Assembly: GCF_964340395.1 (NCBI RefSeq)
Contig: NC_135551.1
Span: 10,705,879 to 10,769,878, forward strand
Direction of reading: 5' to 3'
From: Glandiceps talaboti
Taxonomy: Eukaryota > Hemichordata > Enteropneusta > Spengelidae
Length of the DNA: 64,000 nucleotides
Position numbers and translations under genes: made by a program. Position 1 is the stretch's first letter. Every line of letters starts with the position of its first letter. Of the stretch, positions 34,791 through 46,822 are shown in pieces. The notes below the pieces were generated by a model. That model made no database searches. It saw nothing but the letters and a program-made list of their open reading frames with translations, and was not told the DNA's origin.

Positions 34791-36129
34791 TTAGTCGGGA
34801 AACGACAAAAGCTTATTTCCACCTGGACAGTGTTACCACTCATTAAAACTGTACAGACCACACACAAATTTAAAAGAAAGTACAAACAACGACAAGAAAA
34901 AAAGACAAAAAAAAAACATTTTCTAAAGACTATTTACAATCCGAACTGGGGCTTTGATCATTTTGATAGAGTTTACAAGCCTGTCGCCAAAACCGTACTG
35001 TCATTTGTTTGTCTGTAATGTTGAACTATAGCATGGACCGGTAAATCAGTGTACATGTATGACCCGTGTTAACCTCTTTACAACGACAGCCACTGTTCGG
35101 TACGGTATATCAGTGACCCAGATCTAACAATATATATCATGCATATGATAACTAATTCTATCAAGGTGCTAAAATTGAAATAACCTGACCTAATTCAATA
35201 TACCATCATGTATAAGTGGTAATTGATATTTGAGTTCAATGTTAAACTGGGTGAAAACATGACGATGTACAAATGTTCCGTTATTAGCTTCAGTACGTCG
35301 CGTGTTATCTCAAAACGCCTGGCTTGGGGTACAAGCATATAAGGCATATATGGTCATCACCACCAACACATATATAGCTTTTGATATTGTACAAAGATGT
35401 CCGATAGATACATTTTTCGCAAAGACTTCTGCCTTTGAAACGTAATTATATTCTTATCTGATTTAGAACTCGCTAGGACCAGAAACAAGGTTTGGTACAA
35501 CACCAAACTAGCCAATTAACATAGCCACGGGTCGCATTTTTTTAATTTTACAATATTCGAAACTTCCATCGTCGTAAACGACAACCTTTTTTACCACACC
35601 TTCTCGCGGAAGAAATAACAGCTCTAGTTTGCGAGAATGGAAAATTCACGAATCACGTAAATGTCGTTGTTACTGCTTCTACTCTTAAGCGTGTTACCGC
35701 CGTCGCTCCATCGCATGCGCATTATGGTCACACATATGAGCTGGTTATAGTATTTGCTTGATTTGTTGTTGTTGTTTTTTTTTCGAATTTTTTCGCTGTC
35801 TTAGAATTTGAAAATTTTGAACAGCATGACTACCAATTAGTAACAGCATAGAAACCATTGAAGAGTAGGATGTGAAATTAATCAAATATTACAAAGACAA
35901 AGTTAAAGTTACAGTGTGACGTCATTGTCAAGTGTAAATACCACCACCTGTTGTTGATAGATTGCATCATTTCATGATAAATGATTACCAAAAATAGGAA
36001 TGTTTACTCGTACTCTGGAATATATATATATAAACTAAAATATATTTCTCGTGTTACTGAGGAATTCGAAGTAAATTTGAGTTCCCGGAGTCAACGTGTG
36101 TATTTGACATGTAAACATTTATATCTTGA

Positions 36130-36254
<125 letters not shown>

Positions 36255-36496
36255 TTAACCTCTAAATGCACATTGCACGTGTGCAAATACACACGTACAC
36301 AATTAACACGATACATTCATTATATGAGACCGGAATGAAGAGGTGGGTCTTATCGCAAACAAATGTAAAGATCATAGACTACTGGTTGGCATGACAATAT
36401 AGTGACGTCATTTACAACAATTTTCGTAATATGATATCATAGAAGATAGCCATACCCATTCTGCTTCTTATAAGTCATGTATGAGTATTTGTTTTT

Positions 36497-36760
36497 TAGC
36501 CCGCAAAGGGCAACGCCAGGGATGGGCTATTACAGTGAGATTCGTCCGTCCGTCCATCCATCCATCTATGCGTGCGTGCGTGCGTGCGCCCACAAATCTC
36601 TGACAAGCACCAACCAATTTCAAGTTTTCAAGCTTGATACGAACATTATGACAATGACTTTCATCTGCAAGGTCAAATTGTAAATTGTTCAATAAATTTA
36701 ACACTTTTATCCCAAAAGTCACCATTAAAATGTGTTCGTCCGCATCGTCAAAGGTATGGC
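36497..36760 (+). repeat. Hairpin-headed repeat, short copy
   Basis: Starts with hairpin TAGCCCGCAAAGGG...GATGGGCTA (36497-36529), then a GTCC/ATCC run (36543-36566), then CCAACCAATTTCAAGTTTTC. This is the same order of parts as the elements at 8943 and 17021. No matching right end is seen, so it is probably truncated. Confidence 0.5.
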
Positions 36761-37099
36761 TGCTATTCATTCAGGTCAAACTTAAATTTGCATAATAGCT
36801 TTGTCATATATATATATAGTCAACAAGCCAGTTGGGTGTCTATACCTTCTATGACGGCTTGTTAACGATAAGTTTATTAACTTATTACTGATATCCCTCC
36901 ATAAACCATGATACTGATAACCTTTCTCAAGGATTGCAAACCAGTTAGTTACTCAGCTTAATTTTTTATGTTATAAATGTCGTGTTAAGGTGACTGTACA
37001 ATAAACACTGTTTACTGAGTATATAATTTACACCATCTAAACACTTTTAAAAAAAAACTCGGTTTCAACAATCAAATTTGTGTTTCTCTTCCAACAGGA

Positions 37100-39457
37100 A
37101 TGGGTTGTAAATTGTCCAAATCCAATCGTAATTCCCATCGATCAGGAGTAAAAGAAACCATACGACAGAATCGGCGTTACCGTCAGCGAAATGAGCGGGA
37201 ACGACGAACTGAAAACGATCTCTTTCGCCGTCACCTTCGTCAGGAGTCTCTCGACAACAAACAGAAAGTCATCAGGTATACCGACATTTTAGAAGAGATA
37301 CTTAAAGCGAACGAGTTGAAGCAGCTCGAAAAATTGATGAGATCACACGGAAAAATCTTACTGCAAAGTCTTAACAAACTGCGCCTTCAAGGAAAATACG
37401 TGGATATCAACTTGCGTTCAAAGGAAGGAGATGTCTTTCCATGTCATCGAGTTATCATATCAGCGGCCAGCGGAGTATTGAGAGAGAAATGTCTAGAAAC
37501 TGAAGGAGGGGAGACGTGCGAGTTCAGAACGATAGATTTGGATGTCATTGACACCCTGTCTTTGAAGAACGTTATCGAGTACATCTATACCGGTCAATGT
37601 GAACTGACACATGAAAACGAACCGACAACGAACAACGCAGCAACATCTCTCAAAATCGAAAGTTTGCAAGCGTTCTGCTACTCTGCTAAAGTCTTTCTGA
37701 CCAATAACATCAATCGGAGAGCCACTTGGACAAATTTCCACGAAGATTATGTTGTTTCATTTCTTAAAGAGCTGGAAACACTTCGTCAGAATGGTCACTT
37801 CATCAACATCGTTGTGGAGAGCAGTGATCACGTGATCACGTGTCATAGATGTATTCTAGCCGCATCTAGTGATTTCTTCGGGACGCTGTTTACGACAGAC
37901 TTCGGCGACAGCAAATCCGAAGTTGTACGATTACACAAAGTCAACGCAGACGCGATTAAGATGTTGATTGACTTTGCGTACACCGGTCACGTGTACTTGA
38001 ACGAGAATACAACAGAATCTCTGCTACGAGTTGCAAATCAGTTACAATGGGAAGAAGTTGAAGACTTAGGAAAAGCGTTTTTAGAATCTCAAATAGACGA
38101 ATCAAACTGTCTCGGAATAAGTCGATTTGCTGACTCATATGGTTACACTGCTATATCGATCAAAGCAAAGCAGTTCGCATTAAACAACTTTGCTAGAATC
38201 ACGAGCGAAGTCGATTTCTTAGAACTCGATTTCGCGTACCTTAAGAGTTTATTTACGGAATACATGCTTGTGGAAAGCGAAGAAGTGATGCTTGATGCAA
38301 TGTTCCGTTGGATAAGACATGATCCAACATACAGATCCCACTTTATGGAATCTTTACTAGAACTAATCAGTCTGGAGAACTTGGAAGATGAAACTATCTC
38401 TACAATTTCTCATCTGATTCCTAACCTTGAATTATCGGTTGTCAGGGAGACTGGTGTATCTAGGAAAGCGCGACGCTACACGCAAGTCATGGTTTTCTTT
38501 GGTAGTAATGAAATGGACGAGCGCCAACGCAATGTAGAAATCTACAACCCAACTACCAAGAAATGGACAGTACTTTCAAAATTACCAAGTGGGGCAGATT
38601 CGTTCGTTTCGTCTGTCGTTCCTATGGGCAAGGATATTTGGCTGAGCACTTTGAAGCGCAGCACGTGGATGTATTCTACGAAAACGGACGAGTGGAAGCA
38701 AGCACGTAGTCAACCTGGCCGACTTTTAAACCAATACGCGGCTGCTCACCACAAAGGTTACGTGTATGTTATTGGTGGCAATGAAGACAAGACTAATGTT
38801 GTCAAGGCAACAGTTGATCGTTACGACCCCAAGACGGATACGTGGTCGATGATGTCACCTATGCTTTTAGCTGTCGGTACTAGAGCCATCGTGACATGGA
38901 GAAACTATTTTTTCGTTTTCGGAGGCTGGGACGGTCATACATACACTCATAATGTACAACGTTACGACATAGACACCGACGAATGGAAATTCGTGTCACG
39001 GTGCCCAATACGTGATACGTGTGGAATCGGAGTGGTCGCTCTCGATGACTTTATATATGTCTTAGAAGGTGGTGAGATGTTTCGCTATGATCCCATGAAT
39101 GATTCTTGGAGACAAATGCAAAGCATGAACAACCCTCGCACAGACTTCAGCACTGTTGTATGCAATGGCAGAATCCATGTCATGGGAGGGCTGTACAGTG
39201 GACAGACAGTGATGAATATCGAGGTCTACAAGGAAGAAATGAACAGTTGGGAGGTCTTCGATGACTTAGAGGATGTCACTGTATTCTCCTACCCACGTTG
39301 TGTCTGCGTGTTGAAGAAAAACATTCATAGTTTATTGTACAAGTACAACAAATATGATTCGGGCTTCCAGGCTTTTGGTAACAGACAACAAAGTGTGTCC
39401 AACTACCCAGTGACGTCATCGGAGTCAATTACGTCATCGTTGGCGTTGATGATGTAA
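37100..39457 (+). CDS. Acylated double-BTB, BACK, kelch-repeat protein
   Basis: Uninterrupted 785-codon frame; acceptor TCTTCCAACAG ends two bases before the ATG, implying a 5' UTR intron. The N terminus MGCKLSKSN fits the MGCxxS pattern for myristoylation (G2) plus palmitoylation (C3), followed by a very basic stretch (10-45), so membrane attachment is likely. BTB 1 is about 88-200 (VDINLRSKEGDVFPCHRVII) and BTB 2 about 222-330 (INIVVESSDHVITCHRCILA). BACK is about 335-435. Kelch blades run about 465-735 (YVIGG...DRYDPKTDTW; FVFGGWDG...RYDIDTDEW). KLHL proteins usually present substrates to CUL3 ubiquitin ligases through one BTB; two BTBs are uncommon. Codon GC is well above the surroundings. 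I cannot assign an orthologue. Confidence 0.93.
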   Translation: MGCKLSKSNRNSHRSGVKETIRQNRRYRQRNERERRTENDLFRRHLRQESLDNKQKVIRYTDILEEILKANELKQLEKLMRSHGKILLQSLNKLRLQGKYVDINLRSKEGDVFPCHRVIISAASGVLREKCLETEGGETCEFRTIDLDVIDTLSLKNVIEYIYTGQCELTHENEPTTNNAATSLKIESLQAFCYSAKVFLTNNINRRATWTNFHEDYVVSFLKELETLRQNGHFINIVVESSDHVITCHRCILAASSDFFGTLFTTDFGDSKSEVVRLHKVNADAIKMLIDFAYTGHVYLNENTTESLLRVANQLQWEEVEDLGKAFLESQIDESNCLGISRFADSYGYTAISIKAKQFALNNFARITSEVDFLELDFAYLKSLFTEYMLVESEEVMLDAMFRWIRHDPTYRSHFMESLLELISLENLEDETISTISHLIPNLELSVVRETGVSRKARRYTQVMVFFGSNEMDERQRNVEIYNPTTKKWTVLSKLPSGADSFVSSVVPMGKDIWLSTLKRSTWMYSTKTDEWKQARSQPGRLLNQYAAAHHKGYVYVIGGNEDKTNVVKATVDRYDPKTDTWSMMSPMLLAVGTRAIVTWRNYFFVFGGWDGHTYTHNVQRYDIDTDEWKFVSRCPIRDTCGIGVVALDDFIYVLEGGEMFRYDPMNDSWRQMQSMNNPRTDFSTVVCNGRIHVMGGLYSGQTVMNIEVYKEEMNSWEVFDDLEDVTVFSYPRCVCVLKKNIHSLLYKYNKYDSGFQAFGNRQQSVSNYPVTSSESITSSLALMM

Positions 39458-39810
39458 AAAAAATGTTCCTGGTCTTTACCAGACCAACGATGTTGATTAA
39501 GGTGTGGGAGGGTATGAAGTAGAATTTTGCAAATATCGCCACATGCTGCTAGTAAGCACAAACACTGTGTGTGCGAGAAATACTGCAAGACACGTAGTGA
39601 CCATGACTGGTTCACGCCTGAAAAAGGCAACCTCACATATGATGAGTGTCAGAATCTGTTGATTGAACATTTACAGTCGTGATGTAAACAGTTTGTAAAG
39701 TTATAACAAGAATGCTTTGATTCTTGTATATACAGTATATATATATGAATATGAGTGTTTCACTGGAGAGAACAGTGCTCGATGCAAATATTAGCAGCAG
39801 AGCATTATAG

Positions 39811-39869
39811 ACTTAATTCAAAAGAATAAGGATGTTATGAGTGTTAACATCCTTATTCTTTTGAATTAA

Positions 39870-39871
<2 letters not shown>
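39811..39871. repeat. Perfect 26-bp hairpin abutting (TA)n
   Basis: ACTTAATTCAAAAGAATAAG (start of the left arm, 39811-39836) pairs perfectly with 39846-39871 across a 9-nt loop. The same arm, and about 55 bp to its left, recur at 58060-58135 next to a hammerhead-like motif, so this is a relic of the same retroelement-associated family. Confidence 0.85.
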
Positions 39872-40105
<234 letters not shown>

Positions 40106-40230
40106 TTCACTCATTATCCATACACTCCTATTCAAGTTCTTCAGGAACTGGTTTTTGTTGGTAATCAAAATGTTATAAATTTTCATTTCTAAGCCTATAT
40201 TTGGTTATGAAATTTGATTTATGATTTTAG

Positions 40231-40376
40231 TGGCAGCAATACAAGATCAACGAACTGGAAAATGGCACGATTTCAATGTGACTCAGGATGTTGATGACAT
40301 ATTAGGATGGCAACTTGAGGATATAGAAAATAGTTCTTTGGGTAAAAACAAAATGCGAAGTCTCGTGACCAAGTGA
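40231..40376 (+). CDS. Possible orphan or alternative terminal exon
   Basis: Acceptor TATGATTTTAG precedes an open frame of about 48 codons that looks protein-like (TGKWHDFNVTQDVDDILGWQ) and ends in TGA. It would splice in phase from a cryptic donor (G|GTAACA at 39378) in the kelch CDS, replacing that protein's last residues. The W..FNVT..V...W pattern also faintly resembles TGF-beta propeptides. Function unknown. Confidence 0.25.
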
Positions 40377-41205
40377 GGGCGCTCTTCAAGAACACCCTAT
40401 CCCGTTCTTGACTCACTGAGTTATCTTTTGAAGCGGTGTGTAGAACATTTCCGCTTGCGACTATATCCGCCTCTCCGTCAGTATCCGTTAAATATACAGC
40501 CTAGCTGTCAGTGTACCACACTGTACTTCTGTCTGTCACATAATGCAATATTTTCGAGTCATGTGAACAATAATCCTAGTTCGTGAAGGTATGCTATCGA
40601 ACCTTGATTTAGGCATATATATACTCAGACTTTTAAAATTTGTTTTAGTGATACGTGTATATATTAAGTATATGTAAAATGATATGTTATTTTTTAGTTA
40701 TATTAATATTCAAATAGTACTCAAGTAACCATATTTATTCCGCTATACCATATACCCTCTATATCTAGAGTTATATAGCTTGACTAATATAGATCATCAT
40801 TTGCAAGAAAACTCACTTTGCAGATATACAGTCAATGTAGAGGGACGAGTAATCTTGTTGTATAGTTGGAAGCATAGAATATAACGGTTACGACTATGAA
40901 TGATATTTCTACTTATACTCCTGTTTGCTTGTATGAATGGATGCAAAACATACCTTTCCATGGATTCAGTTTCCTTTATTTATACATTTGTTTATATATC
41001 ACAACAGTCTGTTATTAAAAAGGACACAGCATTTACCGATCCAAGTTGTTAGTTTGTATTTCATTCTATCATCACATGTCGTCATATTCTTGTTACCTTT
41101 TATCAAAATAGAAACGGTTCATACACGGTACATTACATGCTAGACAAACAACCGTATTAATATTGTATGTAACGTTTAATCATTATTTTGAACAATGGCA
41201 CAAAT

Positions 41206-41800
41206 CGAATGAATGAATGAATGAATGAATGAATGAATGAATGAATGAATGAATGAATGAATGAATGGATGGATGAATGAATGAATCGATGGATGGATGG
41301 ATGGATGGATGGATGGATGGATGGATGAATGGATGGATGGATGGATGGATGGATGGATGGATGGATGGATGAATGGATGGATGGATGGATGGATGGATGA
41401 ATGAATGAATGAATGAATGAAAATGAATGAATGAATGAATGAATCGATGGATGGATGGATGGATGGATGGATGGATGGATGGATGGATGGATGGATGAAT
41501 GGATGGATGGATGGATGGATGGATGGATGGATGGATGGATGAATGGATGAATGGATGGATGGATGGATGGGATAGATGGATGGATGAATGAATGGATCGA
41601 TGGATGGATGGATGGATGGATGGATGGATGGATGGATGAATAGATGGATGGATGGATGGATGGAGGGATGGATGGAGGGAGGGATGGATGAATGGATGGA
41701 TGGAGGGAGGGAGGGAGGGAGGGATGGATGGATGGAGGGAGGGAGGGAGGGATGGATGGATGGAGGGATGGATGGATGGATGGATGGATGGATGGATGGA
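41206..41800. repeat. (ATGA/ATGG/GGGA)n tetranucleotide array
   Basis: About 600 bp of TGAA, TGGA and GGGA units. Because 4-nt units cycle through all frames, it leaves stop-free frames (IHPSIHPS on minus, MDGWMDGW on plus) that are not genes. Confidence 0.97.
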
Positions 41801-42738
41801 AAACTGAATGAATCATATCAGCTCATAAATCATTGATAAATCAAAACATAACGATTCCAATCCGGAAGTCAGACAATTTCAAGGACGGTGATCTAATCGA
41901 TCTAAACCAGATAGACTTCCCGGATGTCTGGTGTACTATACTGTCACGTGACATTCGTATGTAAAAATAGCCATGACGTCACCTATAGGTGTCATGTAAT
42001 ATTGTTTATCTTATGAGTACTAGTGTGTTGTTTATGTTTTGGCACGTCCTATGACTTAATATACTATAACGGGGTTAACAAGGGAACTGATTAAAGAGGT
42101 ACGGCCATACTTTGATCATGTATACAGTTATCCTACCCGTAGACTATTTCCATATTATGGAGTTAATGTTTTAGATCCAAAAGTTCATGTTTTCTACAAA
42201 AGGAAGGCGTGGCCAAATTGACCATTGCATGTTTTAAGGACTCTTCGGTTTCTTTTATAGAAGACACATTAAAAAAAACACCAACAACTTTTTGGCTCGC
42301 CAAGTTCTGTCGAAATTATATCAAACAGTTGCACAGTTTTGGAGTTAGTAGCAATTTTACACAACCATGGCCAAATTTCAGCCCGTGATTATAATCTGAG
42401 GTCAAAATTGAACAAGGTTGCACTTATTTGATGATCAATTTTTTATTAATTCTTGTATTTTTAATACTCTTCACTTTCACAATTTTACAGCTATTTCAGC
42501 GATGTTTTATTTTTAGCCGTAATAAAGAAACGAACGACCTTTAGTCAAACGGATACCTGGGAGTGACAACTTAAAGTCCGTTTTATCCTCGATCACATCA
42601 TGGTCACAATTGCTTGCTGGTCCATAGTTGATGTTAGTTATCAATAGTCCGCGAACGAGGCCAGACATGCATTCAAGTGGCCAGACCTGTCACATGTCAG
42701 GTCACAACTTGCATGTACTTGTAATATTGGACCTATAC

Positions 42739-43102
42739 ACCCCCGGGGGCTACTCCCCCTATTTGAGTATACGTATATGTGCCGCTCTTTGGGGTGCGTT
42801 TTCTAGCCCTTTTTGGTCTAAAATGGGTCTGTCTTTTCTAGCTGACGAGTCTAAAACGGGGTCCACTTTGCATTATTTTCGATTTTGCTTGGTCTATAAT
42901 ATGGTTCATTGTCCTTTACCAAATCATAACTGCCAATAATTGCCGAAAATGTTGCTCAAAACTTTCATCTTTTAAAAACCTGCAATGGTCTAAAATGGGG
43001 TATTGGTGTTTGGTCAAAGTTGGTCTGGAATGGGGCCCGGGATTTTCAGCACTAGTGGCCGCACACCCCTACCAGAGCTGACCATTGGTACCGCCCCCGG
43101 GT
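42739..43102. repeat. CCCGGG-ended interspersed repeat
   Basis: Ends are ACCCCCGGGGGC and GCCCCCGGGT. The interior repeats GGTCTAAAATGGGG-like phrases several times (near 42819, 42848, 42988 and 43020). This looks like a short non-autonomous element just upstream of the first Ig-receptor gene. Confidence 0.6.
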
Positions 43103-43216
43103 ATACATAATGTTTGTTGGTTGTGTTCCGGAATTCCGTCAAAAATCGTTGCGGCACCGTGTGGCATTGCACTGTGTCGATGTTAATGTATCTATGATAC
43201 CACATATCTGACTAAC

Positions 43217-44800
43217 ATGAGTTTTAGTCACAATCCACTATTTACCTATATTTTGGGTATGGTTTTCGTGGTCGGTTGGACAACAGCAGGGAGTGACATC
43301 AACAGAGCTCCGGTTTCGTTTTTGCTTCAACCCCATGATCGGATTGTTGTGGTCCAGGAACAATATTATTCAACAAAATTTTCAATTTACTGTTCCGTGA
43401 TAAACCTCCAAACGGGATATCGACTACTGTGGTACAAGGACAATCATATTCTTTCAAATGATGAACCACGGATATCGATACGAAACTACAGTGACGAATT
43501 GTTTGAGCTATCAGTGAGTGACGTCACTGCTAGGACAGCTGACCTGGATAGTGGAAATTACTACTGTGCTATCAAGAACCCGGATAATGACATCATACTA
43601 AAAACAGAAACCGCTAAAATAACCATACCCGTTCTTTCAAATAAAACGTTTCCGTATTGTCGCTCAACTTATGACGGTAATGAAATGTTGGCAGTTGGAG
43701 ACAATTTTATGTTAACGTGCATTTACCCGGACACTTCATCAAAGGCAGCACTGCGTTTGAATAGAATCGGTTCTGCGACAGGAGAGAACGTTACACTGGA
43801 GACAAGAGCAAGGAGTGATGGGAACTTTTTATATGTTGATTACGATTGGAAAGTATCACATACCGACAACGGAGTTCACTTTGAATGTACATTGAACACG
43901 AATAAAACGACGTGTCAAGTCGGAGGAGGCAATGTAACAGTAAACCTCCAAACTCTTGAAAGGGTCATTGGGGTCGAGGGTGATAACTCCAAAAGTCTTA
44001 TCAGAAATGTTATCATTATATCAGTCTCCGTCACCTGTGTTATAATTATTACAATTCTAATCATTACTGTTGTACGCTTACGACGGGTAAACGTCGTCCA
44101 AAAACGACAGTTCCGAGTCCATGGCAGCAAATCATGTCCGATGGTCGAACGCCGACTTCAGTGTGACGGACAATCGCAAGAGAACGTATCGGAGGCTGCA
44201 ACAACGGATGAATCGCATGGTGACATGGTCCAATCAAGGACGAACAAACCAGCAATTCCGACACCTCCTCACCTTGAACTAGACTACGATACATCAATTC
44301 CATTGGCATCATCAGATAGCATTGTAAGCGATCGAAATTTGGAAATCGAAGAATCAGACATTTGCAGCGAGGAAACTAACACCAATGCATATACAGTACA
44401 AATACATAAATATGAGAATGTGCCTGACCAGCACATGCTGCAGATCGTAGCGGCGTCGCCGGCTGATAACAAAACCCGTCATGTTGTACCGGGAAAACAT
44501 CAATATGTGAACTTGCCTGACCAAGATATCAGTTGCAGTACGTTGCAAGACACAACCAATAAACCCGTTAAACATGAATATGTTAATTTAGTTGACCAAG
44601 ATCATGTCGACTTAGATAGCTCGTACCAAGATGCAACCAGTAGACCAATCAAACGCCGTTATGTTAATTTACCTGACCAAAACGTCAACGACAGTGAAAC
44701 TTGTAAACCAATCAAACGCCATTATCAAAATCTAGAGACTCGGGCTTCTCCCACCTACACGTCTCTTCAACATGTGACTTTAAGATCAACTACATGTTGA
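43217..44800 (+). CDS. Ig-superfamily type I receptor with five YxN[L/V] tail motifs
   Basis: Single-exon 527-residue protein. Signal peptide is about 1-24. Ig domain 1 has C59, W72 and DSGNYYC ending at C117. Ig-like domain 2 has C168 and C224 with extra cysteines C148 and C233. Five N-glycosylation sites lie outside. The transmembrane helix is about 264-286, followed by RLRR. The long tail has YENVPDQ (Y399), YVNLPDQ (Y430), YVNLVDQ (Y455), YVNLPDQ (Y482) and YQNL (Y503), then YTSL (Y514). Phospho-YxN is the known binding pattern for GRB2-type SH2 domains, so the tail is inferred to dock such adaptors when phosphorylated. It is paralogous to the gene at 48965 (STKFSIYCSVIN versus STSVKLHCYVIN; LLWYKD versus MLWYKN). 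Ligand unknown. Confidence 0.9.
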   Translation: MSFSHNPLFTYILGMVFVVGWTTAGSDINRAPVSFLLQPHDRIVVVQEQYYSTKFSIYCSVINLQTGYRLLWYKDNHILSNDEPRISIRNYSDELFELSVSDVTARTADLDSGNYYCAIKNPDNDIILKTETAKITIPVLSNKTFPYCRSTYDGNEMLAVGDNFMLTCIYPDTSSKAALRLNRIGSATGENVTLETRARSDGNFLYVDYDWKVSHTDNGVHFECTLNTNKTTCQVGGGNVTVNLQTLERVIGVEGDNSKSLIRNVIIISVSVTCVIIITILIITVVRLRRVNVVQKRQFRVHGSKSCPMVERRLQCDGQSQENVSEAATTDESHGDMVQSRTNKPAIPTPPHLELDYDTSIPLASSDSIVSDRNLEIEESDICSEETNTNAYTVQIHKYENVPDQHMLQIVAASPADNKTRHVVPGKHQYVNLPDQDISCSTLQDTTNKPVKHEYVNLVDQDHVDLDSSYQDATSRPIKRRYVNLPDQNVNDSETCKPIKRHYQNLETRASPTYTSLQHVTLRSTTC

Positions 44801-45215
44801 CAATTCGATATATCCGACATGTGTCAAAATGTCTTCTGTTTTTTGTTTGTTTTTTTGGTTCACCATTGGCATCTCAGGACACTCAAGTAAGTCATGATGA
44901 TTGCAAGATAGATCAGGATAAAAACATAAAGGTGTGTGAAAAAGTGGATATTGTCTCTGTGAATATACAGTGGTTTTCTCCGCCTGGTCGCATACACGAA
45001 CTGATTCCCGTTGCCGTAGTGATAAATGAATTTTGATCGTGCACTTCTTCACAAGTACACGTCTCACAAAAACATGTGTGTGTGTGTGTGTGTAATGTAT
45101 GGTATATTTACATGACGTCAACACTGTCTACTAAACCTGAAGTTGAAGAAAATTCTTAGTCAGTAAATTTACATACCGTTTTATCTTAACGCAAGGGATG
45201 ACGTTCTGATCTCTC

Positions 45216-45291
<76 letters not shown>

Positions 45292-45305
45292 TCACGCATT
45301 GCGCA

Positions 45306-45573
45306 ATCATCAGACAACTATTGCGCTCTAACACTGCGGTATAGAGCACTGTCTTAGCAGATTGATACTCACCAAGTTATATATATATATATATATATAA
45401 TAATAATTATATATATATATATCAGTCAACGTGTTAAAGAACTACTAGGGCCGATGTGTACATGTTCTTACCAGTTAACTACCCATTTAGTTTCAGTACC
45501 CTATCATCAGACAACTATTGCGCTCTAACACTGCGGTATAGAGCACTGTCTTAGCAGATTGATACTCACCAAG

Positions 45574-45635
<62 letters not shown>

Positions 45636-45734
45636 ATAATTATATATATATATATATCAGTCAACGTGTTAAAGAACTACTAGGGCCGATGTGTACATGT
45701 TCTTACCAGTTAACTACCCATTTAGTTTCAGTAC
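45306..45734 (-). mobile_element. Two-unit tandem repeat with hammerhead junction (retrozyme-like)
   Basis: Unit 1 (45306-45499) and unit 2 (45503-45734) are the same sequence and differ mainly in TA-run length. Each contains GTATAGAGCACTGTCTTAGC and CAGTCAACGTGTTAAAGAAC. On the minus strand the unit junction forms a hammerhead-like core, and each outer end carries half of one. This is the layout of retrozymes and Penelope-type pseudo-LTRs. The GTATAGAGCACTGTC block is also beside the Penelope-like element at 60.3 kb. Confidence 0.55.
45473..45516 (-). ncRNA. Hammerhead-ribozyme-like motif at the tandem junction
   Basis: Minus strand reads CUGAUGA (45510-45504), a very short stem II, GAAA (45494-45491), stem III ACUA/UAGU with loop AAUGGG, then GUU cleavage triplet. 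Stem I pairing (AACU with AGUU) needs a two-base offset, so it may be weak or inactive. Confidence 0.45.
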
Positions 45735-46822
45735 GTGTCATGCATCTAAATCTGAAAACATATATATACATAACAATGTAAAACGTATTTTCCTATCCGG
45801 GCTTTTATGTGGTGAAATATGTCTATAATGTATTGTGTTTCCATTATCAACCGTAACACCAAAATGTCCAAGATATAGTGACATTCTACATCACTCTAGT
45901 TCAGCTGCATATGACCTGATTGAGTTAATGATCGTGACGTCATCACTGTCTACTAAACCACTGAAGTTGGAGATAATTGTTAGTCATTAAATTTACATAC
46001 TACATTTTATCATCTTAACGTAAGGGATGAAGTTCGGATCTCCTATTAAAATATTTCGACGCAGTTTTAAACAAATTGAAATCGGAAAGTAATGCGTAAC
46101 TATTGTTTTAATGTGCATGGCTGTTTGTATCTGTCTCATAGTATTTAATAGTATGTGCAGTTTCACATGTATGGTACACGACCTATGTGACCCATGAAGT
46201 AGTCTAACCTTTGACATCATTATCTGACTTGTCAACACGGAGGTCACGTGATTTATTGCACGTCACTAGAACTCAGCAACGCACACATGTGTATACAACC
46301 ATTCTCAATAAACCTTTGTTACTGTCTACTCTACCGACTACATGACGTTCGTAAAATCTCCACTTGCTGACGTTGAGCATTCTATTCTGTATAAAGCTCT
46401 GTTGTCGACTTTGTTCCATAACTCAGCTCAGTCGCAGCTTTCCTGCGTAAATCATATACAGTTTCAGATCCATTCCTGAAAGTCTGCATTAAGGGGGCAC
46501 ACTACAAGCTGAGTTTATACTTTCTTGACGGTAATTTTGGCTGCATATTTAAGGATCTCTACTCCCTGAAGAACTCAAATCGGGTTATATAATTATATTA
46601 TTATATTATTATTATTTATATTATAAATGATCCGATGACGTAATTTGTCACACACATATACAAACTACCGTAACAGTTGTAGTAATGTAAAAAGACAATT
46701 GTAATATCCGTCGAATGCATGTATTGATATTAATTACCATTATACGAGAATTTAATCGAGGTTTTATGTAAGTATTTTCATTTGAGTGAAAGGCCTATAA
46801 ACTAGCATGTACTTTAAACAAG

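Noticed and set aside
34616-35018. Poly-valine / poly-threonine frames
   Set aside because: Trinucleotide repeat artefact.
41157-41816. 219-codon IHPS-repeat frame and its plus-strand MDGW counterpart
   Set aside because: Produced by the tetranucleotide array; no start context, splice sites or non-repeat sequence.
44794-45036. 80-codon frame overlapping the end of the first Ig receptor
   Set aside because: Starts 7 bases before that gene's stop in another frame, no signal of conservation, ends in repeat DNA.
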